DNA of 53,824 nucleotides from Pedobacter sp. ASV19 (GCF_016429005.1 NZ_JAELTV010000004.1:1-53824), one strand, 5' to 3'; positions 34,040-43,320 are shown, counted from the first letter of the stretch. Numbers and translations: made by a program. Notes: generated by a model not told the origin, from the letters alone.

Positions 34040-34735
34040 TTAGAAAATGCTGTTCTTTAAAGCCGTATGACTTGCTTTCGATTGGCTTTTCCGCCATTTT
34101 TTGACTATTTTCAAAACCTTAACATGGTAAACCACGTGGTAGCTCAGCATACCAAAGAAGATCCCAACGCACATACCTGCCAGTACATCGACGGGGAAAT
34201 GCTGCGCCAGGTAGATCCGGGAATAACCAACCAATATGGCACCCAGCAGGCAGGGAATAGAGATTCTGTTCTTTTTATAAACAAGAACAAGTACGGTAGC
34301 CAGGGCAAAAGCAGTTGTGGTATGGCCTGATGGAAATGAATTAGAGCTGTACAAACTCATTTGATTCATAAAAGCCGGGGTATTCAGCCCTTCTGTTTGG
34401 AAATAAAGCTTTGGCCTGGGCTGATGAAAGATGATCTTCAGCAAAGAAGCCATCATTCCTGAACTCAGGAAAGCGACAAATAGAGTAATGGCTTTTTTTC
34501 TCTTGTTGCGGATTAGCAACAATATAATAACCGCCAGACAGGTAAGTCCATCTCCCAGATTGGTATAGACCATAAAGAAGAGGTCCAGCCAACTGGCATG
34601 GAATGGGTTGAGAAGTGTAAAGCCCTCTTCTTTGGTATGAAGAAAGATGAAAAGGGAAGAGGCCAGTGCAAAGGCTAGCGCAAGCAGAAAATAATAGGGG
34701 AGGCTCCAGAGTTTTTTGAAAAGTGGGGGTGGCAT
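34040..34735 (-). CDS. PAP2-family membrane phosphatase
   Basis: A 231-residue integral membrane phosphatase of the PAP2 superfamily. All three motifs are seen: K100-x6-RP in KIIFHQPRP, PSGH at 135-138 in SNSFPSGHTT, and SR-x5-H-x3-D at 172-183 (SRIYLAQHFPVD). It has about six membrane segments. Likely substrates are undecaprenyl pyrophosphate, phosphatidic acid or another lipid phosphate; the sequence does not decide between them. Confidence 0.9.
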   Translation of the reverse strand: MPPPLFKKLWSLPYYFLLALAFALASSLFIFLHTKEEGFTLLNPFHASWLDLFFMVYTNLGDGLTCLAVIILLLIRNKRKKAITLFVAFLSSGMMASLLKIIFHQPRPKLYFQTEGLNTPAFMNQMSLYSSNSFPSGHTTTAFALATVLVLVYKKNRISIPCLLGAILVGYSRIYLAQHFPVDVLAGMCVGIFFGMLSYHVVYHVKVLKIVKKWRKSQSKASHTALKNSIF

Positions 34736-34834
34736 TAAAATATCTTTTCATGTAAAAGTATTGAGCCTATGTGAATAGTGAGTTAAACAATTGTCAAGCT
34801 TAGCCTGTAATTCTGATATCAAATATTATCTTTT

Positions 34835-34842
34835 TAGCTTTG
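34835..34842 (+). promoter_or_regulatory. -7 box for the SDR gene
   Basis: TAGCTTTG is an exact TAnnTTTG match, 19 bp before the ATG at 34862. No -33 element is evident. Confidence 0.5.
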
Positions 34843-34861
34843 AGTTTAAATATTGAATGCT

Positions 34862-35578
34862 ATGGAATCATTACAAGGAAGAAACGCGCTGATTACTGGA
34901 GCGGGTAAAGGAATAGGTAGGGCGTTGGCTATCGAATTGGCTAAAGAAGGTGTACATCTTGGTCTGGTAGCCCGCACAAAGGCAGATCTGGATAAAGTGG
35001 CAGAGGAATTAAGTGCCTGGCCGGTGAAGGTGGTGACAGCGATAGCAGATGTTTCGAATATCGCAGAGGTGAATGCTGCTGTTGCTGAAATAAAAGCTGG
35101 ATTAGGGACAGTAGATATCTTAATAAACAATGCAGGCATCAGCAGCTTTGGGTCTTTTATGGAGCTTGAGCCGGAACGCTGGGAGCAGATCGTGAAAGTG
35201 AACTTATTCGGACCTTATTATGTAACACGTGCCGTATTGCCGGATATGATCGAAAGAAAAACCGGCGACATTGTGAACATCTCCTCTACAGCAGGTAAAA
35301 ATGGTGCTGCGGTGACCAGTGCCTACAGCGCCTCTAAATTTGCATTGATAGGGATGTCTGAGTCTTTAATGCAGGAAGTAAGAAAACACAATATTCGGGT
35401 AACGACATTAACCCCAAGCACCATTGCTACGGATATGGCAAAAGACTTGAAGCTGACGGACGGTAACCCTGACCGCGTGATGCAACCGGAAGATTTTGCT
35501 GAACTTATTGTTGCTCAATTGAAGCTGAACCGCAGGGTGTTTGTGAAAGAGGCAGGTCTCTGGTCTACAAATCCATAG
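34862..35578 (+). CDS. Short-chain dehydrogenase/reductase, 3-ketoacyl reductase-like
   Basis: A 238-residue classical SDR. Numbered from the ATG at 34862, the cofactor motif TGAGKGIG is at 12-19, NNAG at 89-92, the catalytic Ser in NISSTAG near 141-142, and Tyr155-x3-Lys159 in YSASK. It resembles FabG-like or sepiapterin-reductase-like enzymes that use NADPH; the substrate is unknown. An upstream TTG at 34853 is in frame, but the ATG better fits the promoter and family start. Confidence 0.88.
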   Translation: MESLQGRNALITGAGKGIGRALAIELAKEGVHLGLVARTKADLDKVAEELSAWPVKVVTAIADVSNIAEVNAAVAEIKAGLGTVDILINNAGISSFGSFMELEPERWEQIVKVNLFGPYYVTRAVLPDMIERKTGDIVNISSTAGKNGAAVTSAYSASKFALIGMSESLMQEVRKHNIRVTTLTPSTIATDMAKDLKLTDGNPDRVMQPEDFAELIVAQLKLNRRVFVKEAGLWSTNP

Positions 35579-35590
35579 AATTATATCGCG

Positions 35591-35617
35591 CCGCAGGACT
35601 AGTCATTGGTTCTGCGG
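35591..35617. terminator. Hairpin between convergent SDR and glycosyltransferase genes
   Basis: CCGCAGGAC (35591-35599) pairs with GTTCTGCGG (35609-35617), a 9-bp stem with one G-T pair. It overlaps the glycosyltransferase stop. It lacks a T-run, so it is only a possible terminator. Confidence 0.4.
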
Positions 35618-36348
35618 TGTTTGATAAAGTAACCCGTCAGGTTCAGCGCGATCAGAAAATGATGGAATAGATTAGGGAGCAGACCATAGTACTTACTGAA
35701 GATCCTGAAACGTTCCTTCAGGCTGTCCAGGTGTTTTTTCTTGGAAACACCACCAACCAGATATTTCGCGACATAGCGGTGCGTGTTTACGGTAAGCTTT
35801 GCTTTTTTTGCTGCTTTAATGATCCAGTCTATATCAGAGCTGTATTTATATTGAAGGTCATAAGGCTCAGTCAGACTCTTTTTAATATAGATGGCCTGGT
35901 GGCTGATGTTCATTCCATATCTGAAACTTTTCCAGTTGAAATTTTCAGGAACCTGATGTCGTCTTCTGCCCAGGCTTTCCCAGTTTTCGTTATACATTTC
36001 TGTCTCGCCATAATAGATATCCGCATGTTCTGCAGTGCTGAATACAGCAGCTACAGTATCTTCGTCATAGATCTCATCACCGGAATTCATGAATAGAACA
36101 TAATCGCCGCTTGCAAGGGCCAGGCCTTTGTTCATCGCATCATAAATACCGCTGTCTTTTTCAGACAGTACTTTAGATAATCGGGATCTATAGCTGTTGA
36201 TCACTTCAAGCGTTCCATCTGTAGATGCGCCATCTATGACTATATACTCTATGTTTGTATAGGTTTGATGTAATACAGAGAGCATCGTGCGTTCTATGTC
36301 CTTTACATTATTGTATACGATTGTAATAACGGTTAACTTAGGTTGCAT
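35599..36348 (-). CDS. Family 2 glycosyltransferase
   Basis: A 249-residue GT-A-fold enzyme. The start LTVITIVYNNVKDIERTMLSV, then YIVIDGASTDGTLEVI and YVLFMNSGDE are the nucleotide-sugar-binding core of GT2. In this subfamily (WcaA-like) the second acidic motif reads NSGDE. It transfers a sugar from a nucleotide-sugar to a growing glycan on the cytoplasmic side. It lies 12 bp after the GT4 gene on the same strand, so the two probably form one unit. Confidence 0.9.
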   Translation of the reverse strand: MQPKLTVITIVYNNVKDIERTMLSVLHQTYTNIEYIVIDGASTDGTLEVINSYRSRLSKVLSEKDSGIYDAMNKGLALASGDYVLFMNSGDEIYDEDTVAAVFSTAEHADIYYGETEMYNENWESLGRRRHQVPENFNWKSFRYGMNISHQAIYIKKSLTEPYDLQYKYSSDIDWIIKAAKKAKLTVNTHRYVAKYLVGGVSKKKHLDSLKERFRIFSKYYGLLPNLFHHFLIALNLTGYFIKHRRTND

Positions 36349-36360
36349 GCAGGTTTTAGA

Positions 36361-37632
36361 TCAGCGCGGCTGTAAATTGATAAGAGATTGGTACAAAAGT
36401 AAGTGTTTTTCGGCAATAACTGCTGGAGAAAACTGTGTCAGAATTGTTCTGCGTGCCTCTTTTTGAATTTCTTCCTGATTTTGGTGGAGGTACAACCACT
36501 CCATGCCGTTGGCCAGGTCTTCTGAAGATTGATAGTCGGCGAGATAGCCGTTCTCCAGGTGTTTCACCATATCCGGGATACCGCCCGTTTTAAAAGCAAT
36601 AACGGGTGTTGCACAGGAAAGACTTTCCATAACTGTATTGGGAAGGTTGTCTTCAAGTGAGGGTGTAAGGAAGGCATCTGCTGCAGAATAACATTTTGCC
36701 AGGTGCTCATCGTTACTAATGGTACCTAAAAAAGTAGTTTTAAACGGGAATTCAGGCATTTCTGTATTTTCCTTATTCCCAAAAATCACCAGTTCGATAT
36801 CTTCTTTACGGATACCTGGTCTTTTCGAAAAGCTGTTTAATGCTTCTACCAGATAAGAGGTGCCTTTGTGTTTGTCATTTTTAGAGGGCATAAAACCACT
36901 CATTAAAACGAATTTTTCGGGGGCAATTTTTAAGATCTTTTTCGCTTCTGTTTTAACATAGGGCTTAAAGATGGTTGTTTCTATGGTGTTTGGTATAACG
37001 TCTATAGGTCTTGCCCCCATTAAACTACTGATTCTTACAGATTCGGCCATCCAGTTACTGGGCGCTACAACATGATAGTTCAGGTTCGAATAGGCTTTCT
37101 TCTTGCGGAGCCAGTTCTTATGGGAAAAATCATTTTCTCCGCTAAATTTTAATAAGGGACAATGACCGCATTGCTGGTGGTAGTTTTCGCAGGCATATCG
37201 TACATGGCATCCTCCTGTGAAAGCATTGCTGTCATGAAAAGTCCACACAATTGGTTTGTCCAGGTTGTCGAGTTGTGCAAGCAGCTTTGGTGTGAGAAAG
37301 CCATGGTTGATCCAGTGCAGGTGGATGATGTCTGCCTCTTTAACCACCCGGTTTCTCACAATAGACCGTCCAAACCACTGCAGGGAGAACGGGGTTTTTA
37401 AGGCTTTGGAAAAGAATTTAGAAAGGTACCGTTCTGCAAGGATGTTAAATATGGCAATGGCCTTTTGCAAGGGTGATTTACTAAAGGTTTTCGTTTTGGT
37501 GCTTTCATTGAACTGAAAGTAGACCATGACCTCAGATTGGACACCAGCTGTATTTAAAGCGTCACTTAACCTCAGGCATGCCCTGCCTGCGCCTCCATTT
37601 CCTTCGTAAGTGTTTATATGTAATACTTTCAA
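36361..37632 (-). CDS. Family 4 (GT-B) glycosyltransferase, TTG start
   Basis: A 423-residue retaining GT-B enzyme, if started at the TTG at 37632. The N-terminus then reads KVLHINTYEGNGGAGRA, the usual start of this family. The C-terminal donor-binding half has SGFMPSKNDKHKGTSYLV and PSLEDNLPNTVMESLSCATP with GGIPDMV. A Cys/His-rich stretch (CHVRYACENYHQQCGHCP) lies in the middle and could bind metal. The frame extends upstream to another TTG at 37806, but the intervening residues look unlike the family and no ATG exists. A promoter box ends 6 bp upstream of the chosen TTG. Confidence 0.87.
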   Translation of the reverse strand: MKVLHINTYEGNGGAGRACLRLSDALNTAGVQSEVMVYFQFNESTKTKTFSKSPLQKAIAIFNILAERYLSKFFSKALKTPFSLQWFGRSIVRNRVVKEADIIHLHWINHGFLTPKLLAQLDNLDKPIVWTFHDSNAFTGGCHVRYACENYHQQCGHCPLLKFSGENDFSHKNWLRKKKAYSNLNYHVVAPSNWMAESVRISSLMGARPIDVIPNTIETTIFKPYVKTEAKKILKIAPEKFVLMSGFMPSKNDKHKGTSYLVEALNSFSKRPGIRKEDIELVIFGNKENTEMPEFPFKTTFLGTISNDEHLAKCYSAADAFLTPSLEDNLPNTVMESLSCATPVIAFKTGGIPDMVKHLENGYLADYQSSEDLANGMEWLYLHQNQEEIQKEARRTILTQFSPAVIAEKHLLLYQSLINLQPR

Positions 37633-37638
37633 TTGCCC

Positions 37639-37646
37639 CAAAGATA
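37639..37646 (-). promoter_or_regulatory. -7 box directly upstream of the GT4 TTG start
   Basis: On the minus strand the sequence is TATCTTTG, an exact TAnnTTTG match that ends 6 bp before the TTG at 37632. Transcription would then begin at or next to the start codon. Confidence 0.45.
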
Positions 37647-37921
37647 AAACTGCCCGCGTATGCTGAACATGGTTAAAAAATAGCTTCCGGGCGAAAAATA
37701 CATAATATTGCTTAGTTTTCTTCAAATTGTTGTGTAATTTCAATTCTGATAATACAATAACGCTCGGTTCAGGGAAACTTATGAGGAGTTTTCTTTCCAA
37801 ATACAAATCTGACTGTTCAGATGAATTATTGTTTATTTTAATGGGAATGTTTTAATTTATAGTTTTTGTCTATGAATGTTATTGTTGTGCCTCTTAAGGG
37901 CTTATTTTCTGTTCAGAACTG

Positions 37922-39463
37922 ATGGGCGCCTGGAAGTGGGGTTATTCTCCGAAAGTGGAGAAATTTATACCGCTGGGTAGTTTTTCTGCAGACAGGTATT
38001 TGATTATTGCTACGCGTGTGATTGAAAATCTTGGCTGGAAGCTGAGCCATGTTTCAGCAACAGGAATTATCGCTTACACCAGTATCTCTTTTCAATCTTA
38101 TAGTGAAGAGGTGTCTATACGGATAAATTCTAATTTTGCGCTGTTCAAAAGCGAGTGTATAGGCGTGCAGATGCTGTTTACCGATTACGGAAAAAATGAA
38201 CAGAATATGGAGCGCTTCTTCAATGAGTTTGAATATGTTGAATATCATCTGGAAGGCATTTGGGAACAGGAAATGGATGCTTTTGAGCAATTGAAGGCTA
38301 CGCAGGATGATTCTTATTTTGAAAGGGCACCACTGGTCAATAAGGATAAGATCAAAAATGTTTTGTATTTGTTCTATCCGCAGAAAGGATATCGGGTTAC
38401 TCCGGTGATTGTACTGATCAATATCTTTTTCTGGTTATTCTGTGTCGTCTTTTTGAATATTGCAATTGTTCTATACATCCGTGGAAAACTGGGACAGCAG
38501 GGTGACGTTTTTCAATTGCAGAGTCTATACCTGAAACTGGGGGCTAATTCCAGAGCTCTGGTACTTAAGGGAGAATGGTGGCGGCTGCTCACGCAACAAT
38601 TTATGCATTTTTCCTTCTTTCATCTTTTTTTTAACATGTATGCGCTGATTTATATCGGCTTGATGGTAGAGCCCAAACTGGGAAGTACAAAGACATTGGT
38701 TGTTTATATTTTGAGTGGTGTCTGTGGTGGCATTTTGAGCGTCGGCATGCATACGACCGGTATAATGGGGGGTGCATCGGGGCCTATTTTAGGAATGTTT
38801 GGCGCACTTCTGGCACTCATGCTTTGCAAAGCTTTCGAAAAAAATGCGAATAAAGCCTTGTTCATAAGTACAGCCATCCTGGTGGCTTATATGTTGATTA
38901 ATGGTGCATTTACTCGTCGGGTGGATAATGCAGCACATATTGGAGGGCTGATTTCTGGCTTTGTGATTTGTTATCTTTTGTATAATGAACGGCCGTTCCG
39001 CGTGGGGATGCCTGTTGCTGTTCGTTATATGGTTTCAATTTTGCTTGTTGTTCTGACGGCGGGGTTGTCTATTTTATGGATGCCAAACTATCAGCAGAAA
39101 GAATTCGAAAAACTCCAGGGTGATTTTTTGGAGAACTCGAGGGCTTTTAACCAGGTATATTATATCGAACGATCTTTTCCGAAGGCGCAGAAGCTTCAGA
39201 TCATTCAATCTTCCGGTCTGGATAAATGGAGGGCGAATCAGCACATTGTTAAACAAATGGAACAGTTGGTACTGGATGAAAAATATCAGTTACGGCGGCG
39301 CTACAATTCGAAAATGGCAGAAAAAGGGTACCTGCTGGCCAGTTTAATGTATAAGCAAACAGAGGCAGGGAATAAGCAGTATCAACGGGAGATCAATGCA
39401 GTCATGATAGAAATGAGCGAACTTGGTGAAGAGCTCCGGCAAAGGTTGGAGAAAATCGAATAG
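37922..39463 (+). CDS. Rhomboid-family intramembrane serine protease with long extensions
   Basis: A 513-residue protein. Residues 1-150 form a soluble domain of unknown type. A six-helix rhomboid core follows (about 160-385) with HFSFFHLFFNMYAL (229-242), the catalytic serine in GASGPILG (S286) and the catalytic histidine in NAAHIGGLISG (H339). About 110 mostly helical, charged residues close the protein. Rhomboids cleave membrane-spanning substrates inside the bilayer. The gene lies within the glycan locus but on the opposite strand to most of its neighbours. The substrate is unknown. Confidence 0.9.
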   Translation: MGAWKWGYSPKVEKFIPLGSFSADRYLIIATRVIENLGWKLSHVSATGIIAYTSISFQSYSEEVSIRINSNFALFKSECIGVQMLFTDYGKNEQNMERFFNEFEYVEYHLEGIWEQEMDAFEQLKATQDDSYFERAPLVNKDKIKNVLYLFYPQKGYRVTPVIVLINIFFWLFCVVFLNIAIVLYIRGKLGQQGDVFQLQSLYLKLGANSRALVLKGEWWRLLTQQFMHFSFFHLFFNMYALIYIGLMVEPKLGSTKTLVVYILSGVCGGILSVGMHTTGIMGGASGPILGMFGALLALMLCKAFEKNANKALFISTAILVAYMLINGAFTRRVDNAAHIGGLISGFVICYLLYNERPFRVGMPVAVRYMVSILLVVLTAGLSILWMPNYQQKEFEKLQGDFLENSRAFNQVYYIERSFPKAQKLQIIQSSGLDKWRANQHIVKQMEQLVLDEKYQLRRRYNSKMAEKGYLLASLMYKQTEAGNKQYQREINAVMIEMSELGEELRQRLEKIE

Positions 39464-39628
39464 TGCTGGTGCCGGTAACTTAAATCTAAATATCAGTATA
39501 TTTAGACCCTTGAAAAAAATATTACTGATACATTTGCTGAACCGCGAAGATGGGGGACTGAAAAAGGCGTGCTGCGGAAAATTTTGGTCGCATATGATAA
39601 ATCATAACCGTTAAAAAATTATATACTG

Positions 39629-40387
39629 ATGAACAACCTGTTAACAGACAGAGAATTTTGGGTGAATTATTGGGAAAGCAAGACAGATCTCTCTGTTAAT
39701 ATCCCTGAAAATTATTTATTTAGCAAGGAGCTTAAGGATGTTGTGCAAAAGCAAGGCTTAAAAAGTGCGATTGAATTAGGTGGTTTCCCGGGTTATTATG
39801 CGGTTTTTTTGAAGAAATATCTTCATTTAGAGGTGACTTTACTGGATTATTTTGTCCATCCACCCATTACCAATGAGTTGTTGCAAAGTAACGGACTGGA
39901 GGAAAGCGATATTCATATCATTGAAACCGATTTGTTTAAATACGTCCCTGAACATAAATACGATCTTGTTTTATCCTGCGGACTGATTGAGCATTTTAAA
40001 GATACGGCTGATATCATTAACCGGCATATTGCTTTTTTAAAGCCAGGGGGGGCCTTGTTTATCACTTTACCCAATTTCAGAGCTGTCAATGGATGGTTTC
40101 AAAGGAAATTTGATAAAGACAATTACGATAAACATAATATTGACTGTATGGATCCGGAATTGTTGGCGGGTATCTGCAGGGCAGCTGGACTGGAGCAGGT
40201 TCAATCGTCCTACTATGGCCATTTTAGCTTGTGGCTTGAAAATGAAAAACAAAGATCATTCACTGTCCGAATGCTTAAGAAAATACTTTGGACGGGTGGA
40301 AAAGTACTCACAAAGATCTTTCCTTTTAACTCCAGACAGCTTTCTCCTTATATTGTTTTGCAGGCGAAAAAAAGCGGGATTTTATAG
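39629..40387 (+). CDS. Class I SAM-dependent methyltransferase
   Basis: A 252-residue enzyme with a Rossmann SAM-binding core. Motif I is in AIELGGFPGYYAVFL, an acidic end of strand 2 in LLDYF, and LVLSCGLIEHFKD and LKPGGALFITLPN are later core stretches. The order fits the Methyltransf_23/11 group often found in sugar and polysaccharide biosynthesis loci. A 165-bp gap after the rhomboid gene shows no clear promoter. The acceptor is unknown, probably a sugar or lipid-linked glycan given the context. Confidence 0.85.
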   Translation: MNNLLTDREFWVNYWESKTDLSVNIPENYLFSKELKDVVQKQGLKSAIELGGFPGYYAVFLKKYLHLEVTLLDYFVHPPITNELLQSNGLEESDIHIIETDLFKYVPEHKYDLVLSCGLIEHFKDTADIINRHIAFLKPGGALFITLPNFRAVNGWFQRKFDKDNYDKHNIDCMDPELLAGICRAAGLEQVQSSYYGHFSLWLENEKQRSFTVRMLKKILWTGGKVLTKIFPFNSRQLSPYIVLQAKKSGIL

Positions 40388-40428
40388 TTCCGGAGTAGTT
40401 GTGGATAGATAAATGCTTAAAAAGTAAA

Positions 40429-41328
40429 TCAGCCCAGCTTTTCTTTGATCAGTCGTTTAATGCGCTGCCATAGACTTCCTTTTCTATTAGAGAGGAAATA
40501 TTTAATAGCCTCATAAGCTTCCGGGTTCTCTTTGATCTCTGTTGGAAAGGCTTTTACCGGTTTTGGGTTGATCACCACATTATAGATGTCGTTGATGCCG
40601 GAATGGATGCCGGAGCCGTCATGTCCTATATTGTTGACCAGGGATTGTGCAGGGTTTAAAGTTAAGCCGCCTTTCAGGAAGATTGATGCATACCAGCGGA
40701 TAGCCCATGAATTATTTCTGCCCTTTTTAAAGTCTTGCATTTGCTTCCAGAAATTCATGGTCTTCTCAATGGAGAAGGCATTTCTTTTAGGGGCGTCAAA
40801 TTGCTTTAGCAGTACATCGATATTTGGTTCAAAATGTTGCCAGGCCCGCTCCCAGGTTGCCCAGCCCCAGCTGGTTGCAGCACGGTAAAAGAAAGATTCC
40901 GGTAATTGCTTATCCTTTAAAGGATACATGTAAGCACCAATATGCATCACCTTTTCTTCTTTTCTGTAAAGGTTGAGTGCTTCGTTAAAATAAGTGAGGG
41001 TATGCGGGGAGCTGATCAGGTCATCTTCAAAGACAATGATTTGTCCGTAGTCTTTAACCAGCCGGCTTACTCCGGCGATTATTGAATTGGCCAGGCCCAT
41101 ATTCTCTTTTCTTTCGATGATCTCTACGGAACGGAAACCGTCGACAGTTTTTAGATAATCCCTCAGCTCTTGTACCTTTTCCTGATCTGCAGGGGTTTTG
41201 GGTCCGTCAGAAAAAATAAACAGGCGACTTTCTGTAGCCAGTTCATTTTGCTGCAAAAATTTAAGCGTACGTTCTGTATGCTTAGGGCGGTTATAAACAA
41301 ATAGAGCTATGGGTGCGAGATGTTGCAT
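40429..41328 (-). CDS. Glycosyltransferase, GT-A fold (GNT-I-like)
   Basis: A 299-residue protein starting LAPIALFVYNRPKHTERTLKFL, a pattern of GT-A glycosyltransferases in Bacteroidota polysaccharide loci. The metal-binding acidic motif is FEDDLISSP, and SWGWATWERAW is a conserved acceptor-side stretch of the family. It lies 3 bp after a methyltransferase gene and is the last of three minus-strand genes that begin with the flippase. It would add a sugar to a membrane-linked glycan. Confidence 0.88.
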   Translation of the reverse strand: MQHLAPIALFVYNRPKHTERTLKFLQQNELATESRLFIFSDGPKTPADQEKVQELRDYLKTVDGFRSVEIIERKENMGLANSIIAGVSRLVKDYGQIIVFEDDLISSPHTLTYFNEALNLYRKEEKVMHIGAYMYPLKDKQLPESFFYRAATSWGWATWERAWQHFEPNIDVLLKQFDAPKRNAFSIEKTMNFWKQMQDFKKGRNNSWAIRWYASIFLKGGLTLNPAQSLVNNIGHDGSGIHSGINDIYNVVINPKPVKAFPTEIKENPEAYEAIKYFLSNRKGSLWQRIKRLIKEKLG

Positions 41329-41331
41329 TTA

Positions 41332-41979
41332 CTAAATATCCAGACAGTTTTCAGTACGGTAAAAAACAGAAGTGGCTTTAAGGTAGAACAGTCCTGGTGA
41401 AATACCAGAGAAAGAAAGTTCTTTGAAGTGATTTTCTTTCAGGAAGATTCGGGCTTGTTCGTATTCCGGACGTTCAGAGTCGTCCAGAACAATTACCCCA
41501 GATGGGCTAAGGGCTTGTATACTTTCTGTACAGCAGTTTACCCTGTCCCGTCCGTCTACAATAATGATGTCGAACTTTGTGCCCAGGAGCCTGGCTTTTT
41601 TACTGTATTCTCCGCCTCTTTCCAGCTTGGTGAAGATCATTTCGGCATTTTGGGGTTTGGTGCCCGCAATTTTATGATACCAGCTTTCGTCATGTTCTAC
41701 GGAAACCACTTTACTTACACGCTGTGCATAGAACAGTGTCGAGCTCCCTGAACCATATTCAAATACCGTTTGAGATTTGTTCAGCCTGCTGGTAATAAAG
41801 TCTATAAAAGAATAAGTTACCCATGGAAGGGCCTCACCCTTGCCATCAACGGCTTGTTTGGTGTCAAATGCCCTAAACCATCCAATACTGGCAAGGTAAC
41901 CTTTATGGCCATAAGATAAAAGAGCGGCGAGCCGGTCGGGCTTAGAAAGTAGGGTAGCTAATGCTTTAAGTTTACTCAA
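41332..41979 (-). CDS. SAM-dependent methyltransferase-like protein
   Basis: A 215-residue protein with a SAM-binding core: TVFEYGSGSSTLFYAQRV (motif I), VVSVEHDESWY (acidic strand-2 end) and FDIIIVDGRDRVNC (motif of strand 4). Proteins of this pattern are annotated as class I methyltransferases in surface-polysaccharide loci. Its start overlaps the flippase gene stop by 4 bp and its end is 3 bp from the glycosyltransferase gene, so the three genes form an operon. Confidence 0.82.
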   Translation of the reverse strand: MSKLKALATLLSKPDRLAALLSYGHKGYLASIGWFRAFDTKQAVDGKGEALPWVTYSFIDFITSRLNKSQTVFEYGSGSSTLFYAQRVSKVVSVEHDESWYHKIAGTKPQNAEMIFTKLERGGEYSKKARLLGTKFDIIIVDGRDRVNCCTESIQALSPSGVIVLDDSERPEYEQARIFLKENHFKELSFSGISPGLFYLKATSVFYRTENCLDI

Positions 41980-43295
41980 CGTTTTATTATTTTTTGAAAT
42001 GCAGAGATCAAAAATAATGATTTTAACATCATTATACCCTGCTGTCTTGTTTTAGGAATGAATAAAATATAAAAAGTAGAGACCACGCAGGCAATCAGCG
42101 TCGCTATTGAAGCACCGATGCCCCCGTAATGCGGAATCAGCCAAAAGTTCAGCGCGATATTGATGATGGCACCTGCGGCTGTTCTCTGAAAGGAGATGAG
42201 GGTAAACCCTTCAGCCATAAGGTACTGGGAGCTGGCAATTCCGAAAAACACGAATATGCCAGACCAGATATGGATGCTCAGCATCGTGCCGGCCCCGGTA
42301 AAGCGGTTCCCGTAGAGCAGGTGGATGATATCTGTTCCAAGAAAACTGATCAGAATGGCAACCGGCAGACTGATGAACACCAGGAGGTCATACAGGTTGT
42401 TGAGGCGTTTATGGTATCTTTCCGGATCTGTTTTTCTAGCATTGATCAGGGCTGGAAAAACGGAGGTGACAATAGCCATAGGGATGAAATACCAGGCTTC
42501 ACTTATTTTTGCTGCGGCGCTGTAAATCCCAACTTCGGCGCTGCCTTCACTTTTGAGCATGACCTGGTCAATTTTCATATAGATCGAAACCATAACCGCA
42601 GAGAGAATCAATGGAAAAGATTGTTTTAATAAAGATAATGCGCGTTCAGAACGAAAATTCCATGTTGTTATTTTTAAACCCCGCTGGTGGTAGATCAGAA
42701 CCAAGCCAGTGGCCAGGATGAAACCGTCAAATGTAAGTGCAGCTGCAAACCAGATCAGGGGGGCATCGATCCAAACCAATAGAATTTTAACCAGTGCTGA
42801 AAGGATGACACAGATATTTTGGACATGCACTACATATTTGGACTGAACCTGGGATTGAAAATAAGAATCTATGACATTAAAAGATTTGAAAAAAGAAGCC
42901 AGGGAAAGTAAGGCCACAATAGCCGTCAGGGGTTTGCCGGGTTGAGCGGAAAAATGGTGGAAAACAAGGTAAAGGCCAATACTCAGTGGAATAAGGATAA
43001 CATTGACCCCAATACGCAGCCAGAGAGAAGTACCTAGAATTTCATCTCTTTTTTCAGGTTCGTTAATGATTTCCCGGATGATAAAGGAGTCGAGCCCCAG
43101 CGTACCTACCGCTGCAACAATTGCAGTTAGGGCATCCGCAAAACTCAGGTCTCCAAAGGATACAGGGCCTAAATAACGTACAATCAGGAAACTCACCAGC
43201 ATACTGAGTATTTTGCCAAACATCAGCCAGCTGGTGTTTTTGAAATACTTGCTAAATGCGGCTTCATCAAAACCTTTAAGTCCAGGGATTTTCAT
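41976..43295 (-). CDS. Polysaccharide flippase (Wzx/MATE-like)
   Basis: A 439-residue membrane protein with about 12 hydrophobic segments. The start KYFKNTSWLMFGKILSMLVSF and the following RYLGPVSFGDLSFADAL are typical of Wzx/RfbX-type lipid-linked oligosaccharide flippases of the MOP superfamily. It would move undecaprenyl-linked glycan units across the inner membrane. It heads the operon with the methyltransferase and glycosyltransferase genes. No Wzy polymerase or export genes are in the window. Confidence 0.9.
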   Translation of the reverse strand: MKIPGLKGFDEAAFSKYFKNTSWLMFGKILSMLVSFLIVRYLGPVSFGDLSFADALTAIVAAVGTLGLDSFIIREIINEPEKRDEILGTSLWLRIGVNVILIPLSIGLYLVFHHFSAQPGKPLTAIVALLSLASFFKSFNVIDSYFQSQVQSKYVVHVQNICVILSALVKILLVWIDAPLIWFAAALTFDGFILATGLVLIYHQRGLKITTWNFRSERALSLLKQSFPLILSAVMVSIYMKIDQVMLKSEGSAEVGIYSAAAKISEAWYFIPMAIVTSVFPALINARKTDPERYHKRLNNLYDLLVFISLPVAILISFLGTDIIHLLYGNRFTGAGTMLSIHIWSGIFVFFGIASSQYLMAEGFTLISFQRTAAGAIINIALNFWLIPHYGGIGASIATLIACVVSTFYILFIPKTRQQGIMMLKSLFLISAFQKIIKR

Positions 43296-43320
43296 TCTTG
43301 CAAAGATGAGAAAATTGCGG

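Noticed and set aside
39423-39614. 63-codon frame overlapping the end of the rhomboid gene
   Set aside because: Most of it lies out of frame over rhomboid codons or in the 165-bp gap; no promoter, ribosome site or conserved pattern supports it.
42129-42629. 166-codon plus-strand frame inside the flippase gene
   Set aside because: Antisense shadow; the flippase on the other strand has clear family features and membrane segments.
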